38,462 bases of DNA from Oceanobacillus_B kapialis (GTDB lineage Bacteria > Bacillota > Bacilli > Bacillales > Amphibacillaceae), in assembly GCF_042685265.1 (NCBI RefSeq), contig NZ_JBHUMX010000020.1; one strand, written 5' to 3'. The notes beneath the pieces are model-generated. The model did no database searches. It saw only the letters and a list, made by a program, of their open reading frames with translations, and had not been told where the DNA came from. This document shows, piece by piece, positions 23,382 through 31,521 of this stretch. Made by a program: the position numbers and the translations under genes. Positions within the stretch are counted from its first letter, which is position 1. Each line of letters opens with the position of its first letter.

Positions 23382-23551
23382 AAACGGGCGCTTCCGCTTT
23401 TGTAACGTCCAGCTCCAGCGCCCAGAGACTAGGCGACTTCACGAAATCGCCCTACGATAAGTCATCATCGGTTCGTGGCCTCACCGTGATTCCTTTATCT
23501 CAGTTGAATCGTTCCACTCGCTACGTCTCTAAACGGTCGCTTCCGCTTTTG
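23382..23551. repeat. 170-bp dispersed Bacillaceae-type repeat with 21-bp direct ends
   Basis: Near-identical 21-bp copies containing CGCTTCCGCTTTTG lie at 23382-23402 and 23531-23551 (20 of 21 match). Between them are GTCCAGCTCCAGCGCCC, the hairpin GGCGA...TCGCC (23433-23452) and the pair AGAGAC/GTCTCT. GGGCGCT also pairs with AGCGCCC. I recognise the GCTTCCGCTTTTG...TCCAGCTCCAGCGCC combination as an intergenic repeat seen in many Bacillaceae genomes. It lies between gsaB and the permease gene and carries no gene. Confidence 0.75.
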
Positions 23552-23554
23552 ATC

Positions 23555-25471
23555 TCACATTACCTTATTCAGCTTTGTTGTATAGATATTTCGGATGATG
23601 ATGAAGTTGGTGAGATGTACTGCGAAATATAACGAGTAGACAAAAATACTTGGTAAGAGTACATTGGACACCAGTATATTTTGTAATGCCTTAAATGCAA
23701 ATCCAGCGTGAATAGCTGCTATTGTAAAAGGGAGAAAGAATAATAGTGCTAATTGTCTCGTCGCTATTTTTTTCATCTCCTTGCTCGTTAAACCAATTCG
23801 GTACAAAGAATAATAATGCTTTAAATCTTTATCAATCCCTTGATACATTCGGAAATATAGAATAGAACCTGCAGCTAAAAAGAATAAGACACTAATAAAT
23901 ATACCAAAAAAGAACAGATATGACATACTTTGCTTCATCATGAGATAAAAATTGGCCTGTGAATCGACAAAAGCAATTTCTGGCCTAACCTGATTCAAGA
24001 TCGTCTCTGTTTCTGTTGCGTAATCAATTGAATTAGGAATATGCATTACATAGTTGTAGCGTAAATTTCTCCCTCCTACTGCCTGTCTAAATTGGGCATA
24101 GCGTTCATCTGAAACAATTAATTGGAGATTTGTACTAATAGAGGAATTTAAAGTTGTACTTTGCCAATTTAGTGCTAGTTCCGTACTAGTCTGCCCGACT
24201 TTAAAGGTTAAGCTATCTGGTCCTCTTGCTGTATATCGGTTAATTAGGTCTTGGAGCAGTAAAATCCCCTCATCATGCTGCGGCTCAGCAATTACTTCCT
24301 CTCCCTTTAGCTCCATCATGTGCTGATAGTCCGAATAGGCATAAACCATAACGGGTGTATCATCCCAATCAGGCTGGTTTGATTCTGTTTCAGCAGGGAG
24401 TGTCGTAGTAACCGTAGATTCGTAAGGTATAATTTGATCCTTAAATTGTTTTTCTATGTCTGTGATTTCTTTCTTGAATTCTTCTAGCTCCGCGTCCTCA
24501 TTGCTTATTAAGGAGACTGCTTGTGGTATGAAACGAAATGTCTCTGCTTCGACACTCCTAAATAGGCCAAACAAAACTCCGCTAGACGTAAAGGCGACAG
24601 CACTTAGGATGGTTACAATGAATAAGATTCGGGCATTTTCTTTCAGTTTATAAGCTAAATCTGAAATGGTTAATAAATTTAAGTTTCGGTATAACAGGGA
24701 TTTGTTCTTTTTTAAAATGCTTGTTGCAGCAATACTAAGCTGTGTATATAAGAAATAAGTCCCTGGAATAATGAGTGCCAGGATAGGAAACATTCTTAGC
24801 ATTATGGAAACTAAGTCGGCCGTATAGGCCAAGTAATAGGCGTATAATATTGCTCCTAAGGAAATCGCGCTAATAACCCAAGAGAAGGTTGGTTTTCGCC
24901 TTGATTTTGTAGATCCGCGAAAAACCTCCATAACGGACTTTGTACGTAATGTCCAAACGACTGCAAGGGTATTAAGTTCAAACATAATAAAAAATAAGAG
25001 TGCTGTTAGACCGATTGCCTGAAAGGACAGATGAAATGGCAGAATGTCATTTATTCCGAGAATAGCCGAGAAGATCATAAGAAATAATTTTGTCAAAAGT
25101 GCGCCCACTGCTATTCCAGCCAAGATGGAGAGTATGCCAATCATTGTATTTTCTAAAATTAAAAGTCTGTTCAATTGTGATTTTTTTATTCCTAACGTTG
25201 TTAATAGACCAAATTCCTTTTTACGTGATTTTATAAAGGTGCCTGTTGAATAAAGAACAAACAGGAAAGAAAAACCGTATATCAAAACTTGAGACGCAAT
25301 GATCCCCGTTTGAACCACATTATGAAATTCGTAGTTTTGAATGGATGGGTGGAAAATGATTACGGCATACATAAAGAAAACCGTAACAGCAAACATACAG
25401 CTTAGAAAGTAGCTTACATATGCTCTTGTATTTCGTTTTACATTATTAAAAGCGAATTGTATGAAAGTCAT
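23555..25471 (-). CDS. BceB/YxdM-type ABC transporter permease
   Basis: A 638-aa permease with ten membrane spans in the BceB order: one N-terminal span, an FtsX domain with three spans ending near residue 160 (the cytoplasmic KSRKKEFGLLTTLGIKKSQ loop), two middle pairs, a large extracellular domain at about 310-510, and the last three spans. The big outside domain is characteristic of antimicrobial-peptide sensing and detoxification transporters. The ATG follows GGGGGAAAC and overlaps the ATPase gene by 26 bases. It works with the ATPase and with the histidine kinase, whose signal it supplies in this family. Confidence 0.93.
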   Translation of the reverse strand: MTFIQFAFNNVKRNTRAYVSYFLSCMFAVTVFFMYAVIIFHPSIQNYEFHNVVQTGIIASQVLIYGFSFLFVLYSTGTFIKSRKKEFGLLTTLGIKKSQLNRLLILENTMIGILSILAGIAVGALLTKLFLMIFSAILGINDILPFHLSFQAIGLTALLFFIMFELNTLAVVWTLRTKSVMEVFRGSTKSRRKPTFSWVISAISLGAILYAYYLAYTADLVSIMLRMFPILALIIPGTYFLYTQLSIAATSILKKNKSLLYRNLNLLTISDLAYKLKENARILFIVTILSAVAFTSSGVLFGLFRSVEAETFRFIPQAVSLISNEDAELEEFKKEITDIEKQFKDQIIPYESTVTTTLPAETESNQPDWDDTPVMVYAYSDYQHMMELKGEEVIAEPQHDEGILLLQDLINRYTARGPDSLTFKVGQTSTELALNWQSTTLNSSISTNLQLIVSDERYAQFRQAVGGRNLRYNYVMHIPNSIDYATETETILNQVRPEIAFVDSQANFYLMMKQSMSYLFFFGIFISVLFFLAAGSILYFRMYQGIDKDLKHYYSLYRIGLTSKEMKKIATRQLALLFFLPFTIAAIHAGFAFKALQNILVSNVLLPSIFVYSLYFAVHLTNFIIIRNIYTTKLNKVM

Positions 25472-26222
25472 CTGTGTTTCCCCCGAGTATGGACTGCACG
25501 CTTAAGATATCCTGGAAAAAGCGCTGGCGGTTATCTCCTTTATGGATCTCGTTAAACAGCCTTCCATCTTTAATAAAAATAACCCTTCCACAAAAGCTGG
25601 CAGCAAATGGATCATGTGTCACCATAACAGTCGTGGTTTGTTTTTGTTCGTTTAAAAACTGCAAAGCTTCCATCACCTGGTGAGAAGCTTTAGAGTCAAG
25701 GTTTCCTGTAGGCTCATCTGCATAGACTATTGTAGGATTATGAATAATTGCCCGGGCAATTGCTGCACGTTGAAGCTGCCCCCCAGACACTTCAAAGATA
25801 CGCTTATCAGTAAGCCCCCCAATACCAAGCTGTTCCGTTACGACATCCAGGCTCTTCTTCATATCTTTTACCTTCCATTTATTTAAGGTTAAGGGCAAAA
25901 GAATATTCTCCCCTATCGTCAATGTTTCTAAAAGATTATAATCCTGAAAAATAAACCCCGTTTCTCTCCTGCGAAAGGTAGCTAGCTTATTTCGCGCCAG
26001 ATTGGTGACAGTTGTATCATTAATCGTGACAGTCCCAGATGTGGGGGAATCAATGGTGGAAAGCAAATTTAATAAAGTCGTTTTGCCGCTTCCGGAAGGT
26101 CCCATAATCCCAATGAATTCTCCCTTTTCTACGGATAGATGAAATTGATGGAGCGCTTCGTATTGAACGCCACGTTTGCTTCCGTATATTTTAGAAAGAT
26201 TTGTTGCAGTTAATATAGGCAC
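25446..26222 (-). CDS. BceA/YxdL-type ABC transporter ATPase
   Basis: A 258-aa MacB/LolD-like ATPase: Walker A GPSGSGKTT, Q-loop FIFQDYNLLETLT, signature VSGGQLQRAAIARA, Walker B IVYADEPTGNLD, H-loop VTHD. A GTG at 26222 is chosen because GGAGGCG lies seven bases upstream; the frame is open further up to 26243 but without a site. Together with the permease it forms the peptide transporter. Its likely regulator-binding palindrome is about 100 bp upstream. Confidence 0.92.
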   Translation of the reverse strand: MPILTATNLSKIYGSKRGVQYEALHQFHLSVEKGEFIGIMGPSGSGKTTLLNLLSTIDSPTSGTVTINDTTVTNLARNKLATFRRRETGFIFQDYNLLETLTIGENILLPLTLNKWKVKDMKKSLDVVTEQLGIGGLTDKRIFEVSGGQLQRAAIARAIIHNPTIVYADEPTGNLDSKASHQVMEALQFLNEQKQTTTVMVTHDPFAASFCGRVIFIKDGRLFNEIHKGDNRQRFFQDILSVQSILGGNTDDFHTIRF

Positions 26223-26321
26223 AAAAAACGCCTCCGTTATCAAGTAGTGTAGTAGTGGTTCAGTAGAGCCATTAGTTTATTTTCTCATATCAGCCTTAAG
26301 ATAGGTGCTTATTCGTTAAAA

Positions 26322-26349
26322 AGTGACCTTACATTATTGTAAGGTCACT
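26322..26349 (-). promoter_or_regulatory. BceR-type operator overlapping a terminator-like hairpin
   Basis: AGTGACCTTACA, TTAT, TGTAAGGTCACT is a perfect 12-bp inverted repeat. Its centre, TTACA-TTAT-TGTAA, fits the TNACA-N4-TGTAA consensus reported for BceR-like regulators, and it lies upstream of the transporter genes where such boxes occur. On the minus strand the same hairpin is followed by TTTTT, so it may also terminate transcription from the regulator-kinase pair. It includes the stop codon of the kinase gene. Confidence 0.75.
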
Positions 26350-27340
26350 GCCGAAAATTAATGGATACGGTAGTTCCTTTATCCACTTCAGATGTTATTG
26401 AGAGATCATGATCCAAGGCGTCGCAGATTTCTTTTGAAAGGTAGAGGCCCATTCCTGTCGATTCTCTGTATTTTCTCCCATTCAAGCCAGTAAAGAAGGG
26501 ATCGAATACACGGGCAATATCCTGGGGAGGTATGCCGTATCCTGTGTCGCTAACTTTAAGCATACTTCTGCCAAAAGAAACTTCTGAGGTGAAATAGATT
26601 TTATCTGAATCTTCCTTAGAGTACTTTATAGCATTAGTTAGGATTTGGCTTATGACAAACCGAAACCACTTTTTATCTGTTGCTATTTCAATAGAATCAT
26701 CAATAGAGAGGACTGGGAAGACCTGGTTTCGAATAAAGCTTGATTTAAAATCCTGAATAACATCCTTTACCATTTCCTTTAAGGAGACCCGCTGAACATG
26801 AAAATCTCGGTCAAACTTCTGTAGTCTTGACTGGTATAATGCGAGGTCCAGCCCTTGTTGCATGCGCTCCAGCTCTTCCTGCATGCTCTGGTAGAATTCC
26901 TCAGTCAGATTTAATTTCTCCTTCTGCATGGTAAGATGCATGACCGATACTGGTGTCTTCATTTGATGCACCCATTGTTGGATAAAGTTAAACTCCATTT
27001 GTTTTTGCTGCTTCAGTTTTTCTAGTTCATTTGCATAAATATTGGTCTGCAATTCCTGCTGTCTTTTTACAATTTGAAGTAATTGGTTTGGGGCATCCGG
27101 CATTTCATTAATGGGTTCTTCCCCACTTAGTATAGTGTAATATTCCTTGTATTTATTAAAACGGAATCCTAGAAATAGGATGAGACAAAACAAAGGAAGA
27201 ATAAGTAAATAGGCTGCAACATCCCAACTAAGTGTTGAACCGATTATATATAGATAGAGCTGGACAATGCCTAAAATGAGCAGGCATTGTGTAAAAAAGA
27301 AAAGAATAAACGGCACACTATCTTTTAGAAAACTTCTCAT
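26345..27340 (-). CDS. BceS/YxdK-type intramembrane-sensing histidine kinase
   Basis: A 331-aa kinase with two closely spaced N-terminal membrane spans and almost no extracellular loop, the mark of intramembrane-sensing kinases that take their signal from a BceAB-type transporter. The H-box is NFIQQWVHQMKTPVSVMHLT, the N-box ISQILTNAIKYSKE, and the G-boxes VSDTGYGIPPQD and STGMGLYLSK. The ATG at 27340 overlaps the response regulator stop (ATGA) and follows GGAGCGG; a start at 27355 lacks a site. Confidence 0.92.
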   Translation of the reverse strand: MRSFLKDSVPFILFFFTQCLLILGIVQLYLYIIGSTLSWDVAAYLLILPLFCLILFLGFRFNKYKEYYTILSGEEPINEMPDAPNQLLQIVKRQQELQTNIYANELEKLKQQKQMEFNFIQQWVHQMKTPVSVMHLTMQKEKLNLTEEFYQSMQEELERMQQGLDLALYQSRLQKFDRDFHVQRVSLKEMVKDVIQDFKSSFIRNQVFPVLSIDDSIEIATDKKWFRFVISQILTNAIKYSKEDSDKIYFTSEVSFGRSMLKVSDTGYGIPPQDIARVFDPFFTGLNGRKYRESTGMGLYLSKEICDALDHDLSITSEVDKGTTVSINFRQ

Positions 27341-28038
27341 GCTAAACCGCTCCATGTATTTATCATTTTGTAACCAGCACCACGTACGGTTTGGATGCTG
27401 TTATGGATGCCGATATCCTCTAACTTTTTGCGCAATCGGGTCATATTCACAGACAGTGTGTTATCATCGACAAATGTTTCATCATCCCATAGAATTTCCA
27501 GCAGCGTGGAGCGGGTCAGCACCTGATTTAGCTGCTCCATGAGTGCCTTTAGAAGGATAAATTCATTTTTTGTAAGGAGAGCAGTTTGCTCCTTAAACTG
27601 TGCTTCCATTGCGGTAAGATAAAGATGAAAACCGGAAATCTCGAGGAAGTCAGCCTGTTTTGTGTTCGCGTACTCCCCATAAATCCGTCTCATAATACTC
27701 TTTACTTTTGCTTGCACGACATCGAAGTTGAATGGCTTTGTTATGTAATCATCTCCGCCATTTTCAATTGCCATTACCTGATCCATGCCTGAGTCCCTGG
27801 CGGAAATAAAAATGATGGGACAGTTGGAAACATGGCGTATTTTCCGGCACCAATAGAAACCATCATAACGCGGTAAGTTTATATCCAACAACACTAAATG
27901 TGGAGATAGCTGCTGAAATTCTTCCATTATCATATCGAAGGCTTCTACCACAAAGACCTCATATTCATAGCGTTCAAGATAATCCTTTAACAAACTGGAG
28001 ATTTTTGGATCATCTTCAATAAGGTAAATTTTTTTCAT
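27337..28038 (-). CDS. BceR/YxdJ-type response regulator (OmpR family)
   Basis: A 233-aa regulator. Receiver domain: acidic pair IEDD near residue 8, phosphoacceptor aspartate in LVLLDINLPRYDG (about 52), threonine/serine in FISARDS, lysine in TKPF. The C-terminal winged helix has LTKNEFILLKALM and NTLSVNMTRLRKKL, ending VRGAGYKM. The ATG at 28038 follows AAAGG at 11 bases. It heads the regulator-kinase pair and should bind the box at 26329-26342 to induce the transporter genes. Confidence 0.93.
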   Translation of the reverse strand: MKKIYLIEDDPKISSLLKDYLERYEYEVFVVEAFDMIMEEFQQLSPHLVLLDINLPRYDGFYWCRKIRHVSNCPIIFISARDSGMDQVMAIENGGDDYITKPFNFDVVQAKVKSIMRRIYGEYANTKQADFLEISGFHLYLTAMEAQFKEQTALLTKNEFILLKALMEQLNQVLTRSTLLEILWDDETFVDDNTLSVNMTRLRKKLEDIGIHNSIQTVRGAGYKMINTWSGLA

Positions 28039-28078
28039 AGCATCCACGACCTTTTGCTTACATTGTTAATTCTATCCT

Positions 28079-28108
28079 ATCTTATCCTCTCGAAAAAATA
28101 AATGACAA
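28079..28108 (-). promoter_or_regulatory. Possible promoter of the regulator-kinase pair
   Basis: On the minus strand TTGTCA (28108-28103), 18 bp, TAAGAT (28084-28079), 40 bases before the response regulator start. Moderate match. Confidence 0.4.
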
Positions 28109-28165
28109 GCTTATCTAGGTGAAAGCATAGAATGAGGTATAGTAACTTTGACAGAAGGGGATTCT

Positions 28166-28597
28166 ATGGAAATTCTTCCATTCATGATATTGGCTGGCAT
28201 TTGTGTGGTGATGCTTAAAGGAATTATAGATTTCATACGTGGGAAAAGACTTCGGGCTGGCATGCGCGAAAGTCGTTTTTCGACGGAGTTATTTTACGGA
28301 CTTATTATTATTTATATTATGGTGATGGTAGGCTTCGGGCTCATCTACTTTATGCTTTCCCTTGAAGGGATTATCTTAGTAGAAGACGGCGTCCCGCGAG
28401 AGGTTGGGGTGAGTGGATCACTAATTCATTCCATGTATTTTAGTGGGGTTACACTTTTAACAATTGGTTACGGTGACATAACACCAATCGGAATTGGTCG
28501 GTTTATTGCCTTGGTGGAAGCTCTGATTGGCTATATTTTACCGGCAGCCTTTGTAATGCGTCTCGTTCAACAAGGCCAACGAAGCAGGGGAGAATGA
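28166..28597 (+). CDS. Two-span potassium channel protein
   Basis: A 143-aa membrane protein with an extra N-terminal span (ILPFMILAGICVVMLKGII) and then the ion-channel core: first pore span, pore helix and the selectivity filter TIGYGD near residue 110, then the second pore span. It lacks an RCK/TrkA regulatory domain. It should form a tetrameric K+ channel. The ATG at 28166 follows AGAAGGGGA; an in-frame TTG at 28148 lacks a site. It precedes bcp on the same strand with a gap of 53 bp. Confidence 0.9.
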   Translation: MEILPFMILAGICVVMLKGIIDFIRGKRLRAGMRESRFSTELFYGLIIIYIMVMVGFGLIYFMLSLEGIILVEDGVPREVGVSGSLIHSMYFSGVTLLTIGYGDITPIGIGRFIALVEALIGYILPAAFVMRLVQQGQRSRGE

Positions 28598-28650
28598 TCA
28601 AGCGGACAGGATATGCTATAGTGGAACCAGTACATATAGGAGGGATTTTC

Positions 28651-29118
28651 ATGACAGTAGAATTAGGAAAAGAAGTAACAGACTTTACACTACATGATCA
28701 GAAGGGGCAAGAGGTCCAATTATCTGATTACAAAGGGAAATATGTCGTGTTATATTTCTATCCAAAAGATATGACACCAGGCTGCACAACAGAAGCATGT
28801 GATTTTCGTGATGCTCACAAGAGCTTTGAAGAGCTAGATGCTGTTATTGTAGGTGTCAGCCCAGACCCGGCTGATTCGCATCAGAAATTTATTAATAAGC
28901 ACGAATTGCCATTCCGTCTCTTAGCTGACGAGGAGCATAAAGTAGCGGAACAGTTTGATGTTTGAAAGCTTAAGAAGAATTTCGGGAAAGAGTATTATGG
29001 CGTTGAGCGCTCTACTTTTATTCTGGATAAAGAAGGTAAACTGATTAAGGAATATCGCAAGGTTCGTGTGGATGGTCATGTGGAAGAGGCTTTAGAATAC
29101 TTGCGAGAGAATGGTTAA
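28651..29118 (+). pseudogene. bcp: Thioredoxin-dependent peroxiredoxin Bcp interrupted by in-frame TGA
   Basis: Peroxiredoxin of the BCP/PrxQ family (B. subtilis YgaF), reducing peroxides with thioredoxin. Read through, it has 155 codons. PKDMTPGCTTEACDFRD carries the peroxidatic Cys45 and resolving Cys50. Codon 105 is TGA (28963-28965), after EQFDV, where the family has tryptophan in VWKLKKNFG; the frame then continues perfectly (KLKKNFGKEYYGVERSTF to the TAA at 29116). A single G-to-A change of TGG explains it. It could be a recent nonsense mutation, a sequencing error, or a leaky UGA read as Trp, as known in B. subtilis. The ATG follows AGGAGGGA. Confidence 0.9.
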
Positions 29119-29164
29119 AACAGCTTAACCGCCGCCATAGAAAATGTAATTAAACACCAAACCC

Positions 29165-29213
29165 AGACGTATATGAACTATCGCAGATATAGTTCATATA
29201 CGTCTGTTTTTTT
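29165..29213. terminator. Bidirectional terminator between bcp and the MFS gene
   Basis: AGACGTATATGAACTAT (29165-29181) and its exact complement (29189-29205) form a 17-bp stem with a 7-base loop, followed by GTTTTTTT. The other side is less A-rich. Confidence 0.9.
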
Positions 29214-29247
29214 CTTGTTATATTTTCTTTTGTCACACCCTCATAAT

Positions 29248-30489
29248 TTACACATTTAGCTTATTTTCATCATGACTCTCTAGATAATAATATTTTTTGT
29301 CTGACTTCATAACGGAAAAAGAGAAAACGACAGCTACGATCAGCATTGTTAGTGCCAATGTGATAATCGTAAGTCGTAATGAGATGAGATCTGCTGTTAT
29401 TCCAATTGACAGCAGAAATACCACTTGAATGACACTTTGGATTAACTGAAATACACTTGTTACTCTGCCCATTATTTCAACTGGTACATTGTTTTGATAA
29501 AATGTGGTGATACCTGCATTTAAGAACACATTGAAGAACCCTAAGATTACAAACCCAACTACAATTGATAAAAACGACCAGGAAAATGCATAAATTATAT
29601 ATCCTAACGTCATCATGACAAGGCCAATTGTAATCATGTACCGAAGCGAGAAGAAATTTGAAAAAACGGAAATTATCATAGCGCCTATAACAGAGCCAAT
29701 CCCTGTTATGCTAATCAATAAACTATACTCAAGTTCAGAAAGCCCTATGACTTGTTGTGTAAAGACAACCTCTTGTGCATCCATGGTAAAGGTAAAAAGC
29801 ATCACTATAATAAATCCCAAGTAGATAAATGATACGTATTTATTATGGGACATAAATTTCTGAACGACCGTAAAATCTTTCATTACTTGAGAAAAAGTCA
29901 ACATCGGAATTTTGGACTTATCAACAATTTCTTTTTCAGGTAGAAAAGATAACAAAACTGCAGATATTAGAAAGAGAAGTGCATTTAGCCACAAGGTTGT
30001 ATGCACAGAGGTCAACAAAATAAGCGATCCCCCAATTGCAGGTCCAATAATAAATGCACCTGAACTTGTAAACGAGCGGATGGAGTTAAATTTCTTTCTT
30101 TTTTCTTTTGAAACAAGAATGGCCACATATGTCACAGAGGAAGGATTAAAAAACGCCTTTGCGACACTTAAGATAACTAATATTACATATATAACGGCCA
30201 TATTAGGTGCTAATGGAATGAAGCATATAAACAATGCGCGAATAATATAGGTAACAATCATTACCTTTCTCTTACTACGATAGTCGATATAACTACCAGT
30301 CCAGAACTTTGTAACAATATTTGTAAGGGGACCAACGATCCAAAGTCCAGCAACAGCAGCGGCTGATTCAGTTATTTGGTATACAATGATATTGATGGCT
30401 ACTAAATATATAAAGTCTCCGATACTAGATATTCCAATAGAAGCAAGTAACAGTGCTGGATCTTTCCATCCTTTTGAATTTGCTTTCAT
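29248..30489 (-). CDS. Major facilitator superfamily transporter (MFS_3/enterobactin-exporter-like)
   Basis: A 413-aa protein with about twelve membrane spans. The N-terminal segment SIGDFIYLVAINIIVYQITE and the loop GSYIDYRSKRKVMIVTYIIRA (the MFS loop 2-3 motif) place it among MFS_3-type exporters, often linked to macrolide or siderophore efflux. The gene is monocistronic and flanked by a terminator on its 3' side. The ATG at 30489 follows AAAAGGAGTTTTC. The substrate is not inferable from sequence alone. Confidence 0.88.
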   Translation of the reverse strand: MKANSKGWKDPALLLASIGISSIGDFIYLVAINIIVYQITESAAAVAGLWIVGPLTNIVTKFWTGSYIDYRSKRKVMIVTYIIRALFICFIPLAPNMAVIYVILVILSVAKAFFNPSSVTYVAILVSKEKRKKFNSIRSFTSSGAFIIGPAIGGSLILLTSVHTTLWLNALLFLISAVLLSFLPEKEIVDKSKIPMLTFSQVMKDFTVVQKFMSHNKYVSFIYLGFIIVMLFTFTMDAQEVVFTQQVIGLSELEYSLLISITGIGSVIGAMIISVFSNFFSLRYMITIGLVMMTLGYIIYAFSWSFLSIVVGFVILGFFNVFLNAGITTFYQNNVPVEIMGRVTSVFQLIQSVIQVVFLLSIGITADLISLRLTIITLALTMLIVAVVFSFSVMKSDKKYYYLESHDENKLNV

Positions 30490-30662
30490 GAAAACTCCTT
30501 TTTACTTCAAGTAGGTTAGTAAATACCATTTTAGCATCAATTTATGGAATATTATATTAATTATAATAGGAACACACGTTTATTGATGTTCTACAAAACT
30601 CAACTCCTGAATAGATTTGAAACAAGCAATGTTATTAAATCTATTGAATTAGGGGTGGGCGC

Positions 30663-31316
30663 GTGGAGCTTCAACGTTATGAAAGCCGAATCAGTAAACC
30701 AAGCACGGAAAAAAAGCGCATGTACAAGATTGTAAAACGAACAGCGGATATTTTGATGAGCTTCCTTCTGTTACTGCTTTTCACTCCTGTTATCTTAATA
30801 ATTTCATATATCATATACAGGAAGGAAGGGAGTCCTGTAATAGCACGCTCGCCGAAGGTTGGTGTTAGGGAGCGGGAGTTCTTACTGTATGAATTCAGAA
30901 TCTATACACATCCCTCCCGAGTCATTACAGCTTTCCCTCACCCTGCGACAATGTCTAGAACAAAATATAGAAGACAGCAACTTGTACGCGATAACCAGCA
31001 AGTACTTACTCCAATAGGGAAAACCTTGAAAAAATATAAGCTTTATAAGCTTCCACAACTATGGAATGTATTAGTAGGGGACATGAGTTTCGTTGGCCCA
31101 GTACCAGTAGACCGGGAAACGGTGCTAACCTATAATCAATATGAATATCGCCGTATGACAATGAAGCCAGGTATTACGGGGTTCACTAGAGCATATACTC
31201 CAGATTTACGTAAAGATTTGAAGATAGATCAGGATCTCTACTATATGAAATATCGTAGTTTAAAGATGGATTTTATTATTTTGATACGCTCTATTAGGCG
31301 CTTTTTAACAAAATAG
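30663..31316 (+). CDS. Bacterial sugar transferase (undecaprenyl-phosphate sugar-1-phosphate transferase)
   Basis: A 217-aa protein of the polyprenyl-phosphate sugar transferase family. YKIVKRTADILMSFLLLLLF starts the single N-terminal membrane helix; GSPVIARSPKVGVREREF and the segment KYKLYKLPQLWNVLVGDMSFVGP match the conserved KxRxDELPQxxNVLxGxMSxVGPRP pattern, and MKPGITG follows. The usual DE of the DELPQ motif is replaced by YK (KLYKLPQ), unusual for a catalytic residue. The start is a GTG after AGGGGTGG. It stands alone, without other polysaccharide genes. Confidence 0.85.
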   Translation: MELQRYESRISKPSTEKKRMYKIVKRTADILMSFLLLLLFTPVILIISYIIYRKEGSPVIARSPKVGVREREFLLYEFRIYTHPSRVITAFPHPATMSRTKYRRQQLVRDNQQVLTPIGKTLKKYKLYKLPQLWNVLVGDMSFVGPVPVDRETVLTYNQYEYRRMTMKPGITGFTRAYTPDLRKDLKIDQDLYYMKYRSLKMDFIILIRSIRRFLTK

Positions 31317-31368
31317 TGTTCAAGAAAGGGAAAAAGCCTTACTATAAGGAAAAGAGCATTTATCAGAC

Positions 31369-31505
31369 TTAACTGGCAATAAGACCCCTCGTCAAGAAAT
31401 CCGGAAGCACATTTTAAGGGGGACAACTGCCAGTACAGGATTGATTCGTTCAACTAACATTTGGCGGAGGAGAGCGGGAAAGCCCCTCCCAATGAAGATT
31501 CATTT
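31369..31505 (+). repeat. Structured repeat element, copy 2, upstream of the dehydrogenase gene
   Basis: Same order as the copy at 16285. ACTGGCAAT (31372-31380) pairs with ACTGCCAGT (31426-31434) with one mismatch. The inner stem is now ACCCCT...AAGGGGG instead of CCCCACTT...AAGTGGGG, a paired change. The linker GATTCGTTCAACTAACATTT is nearly identical, and the last hairpin (from CATTTGGCGGAGG at 31458 to CCTCCCAATG ending 31494) keeps its position with altered pairs. The end (TGAAGATTCATTTTAT) matches copy 1 (TGAAGTTTCACTTTAT). The element stops just before the ribosome binding site GGGGG of the next gene. Confidence 0.8.
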
Positions 31506-31521
31506 TATGGGGGAAAAATAG

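Noticed and set aside
27586..27792. Other-strand open frames inside the BceRS-BceAB-like genes
   Set aside because: They lie fully within well-supported genes and show no start signals or family features.
30544..30735. Small open frame before the sugar transferase
   Set aside because: It overlaps the transferase start, has no ribosome binding site and encodes no recognisable domain.
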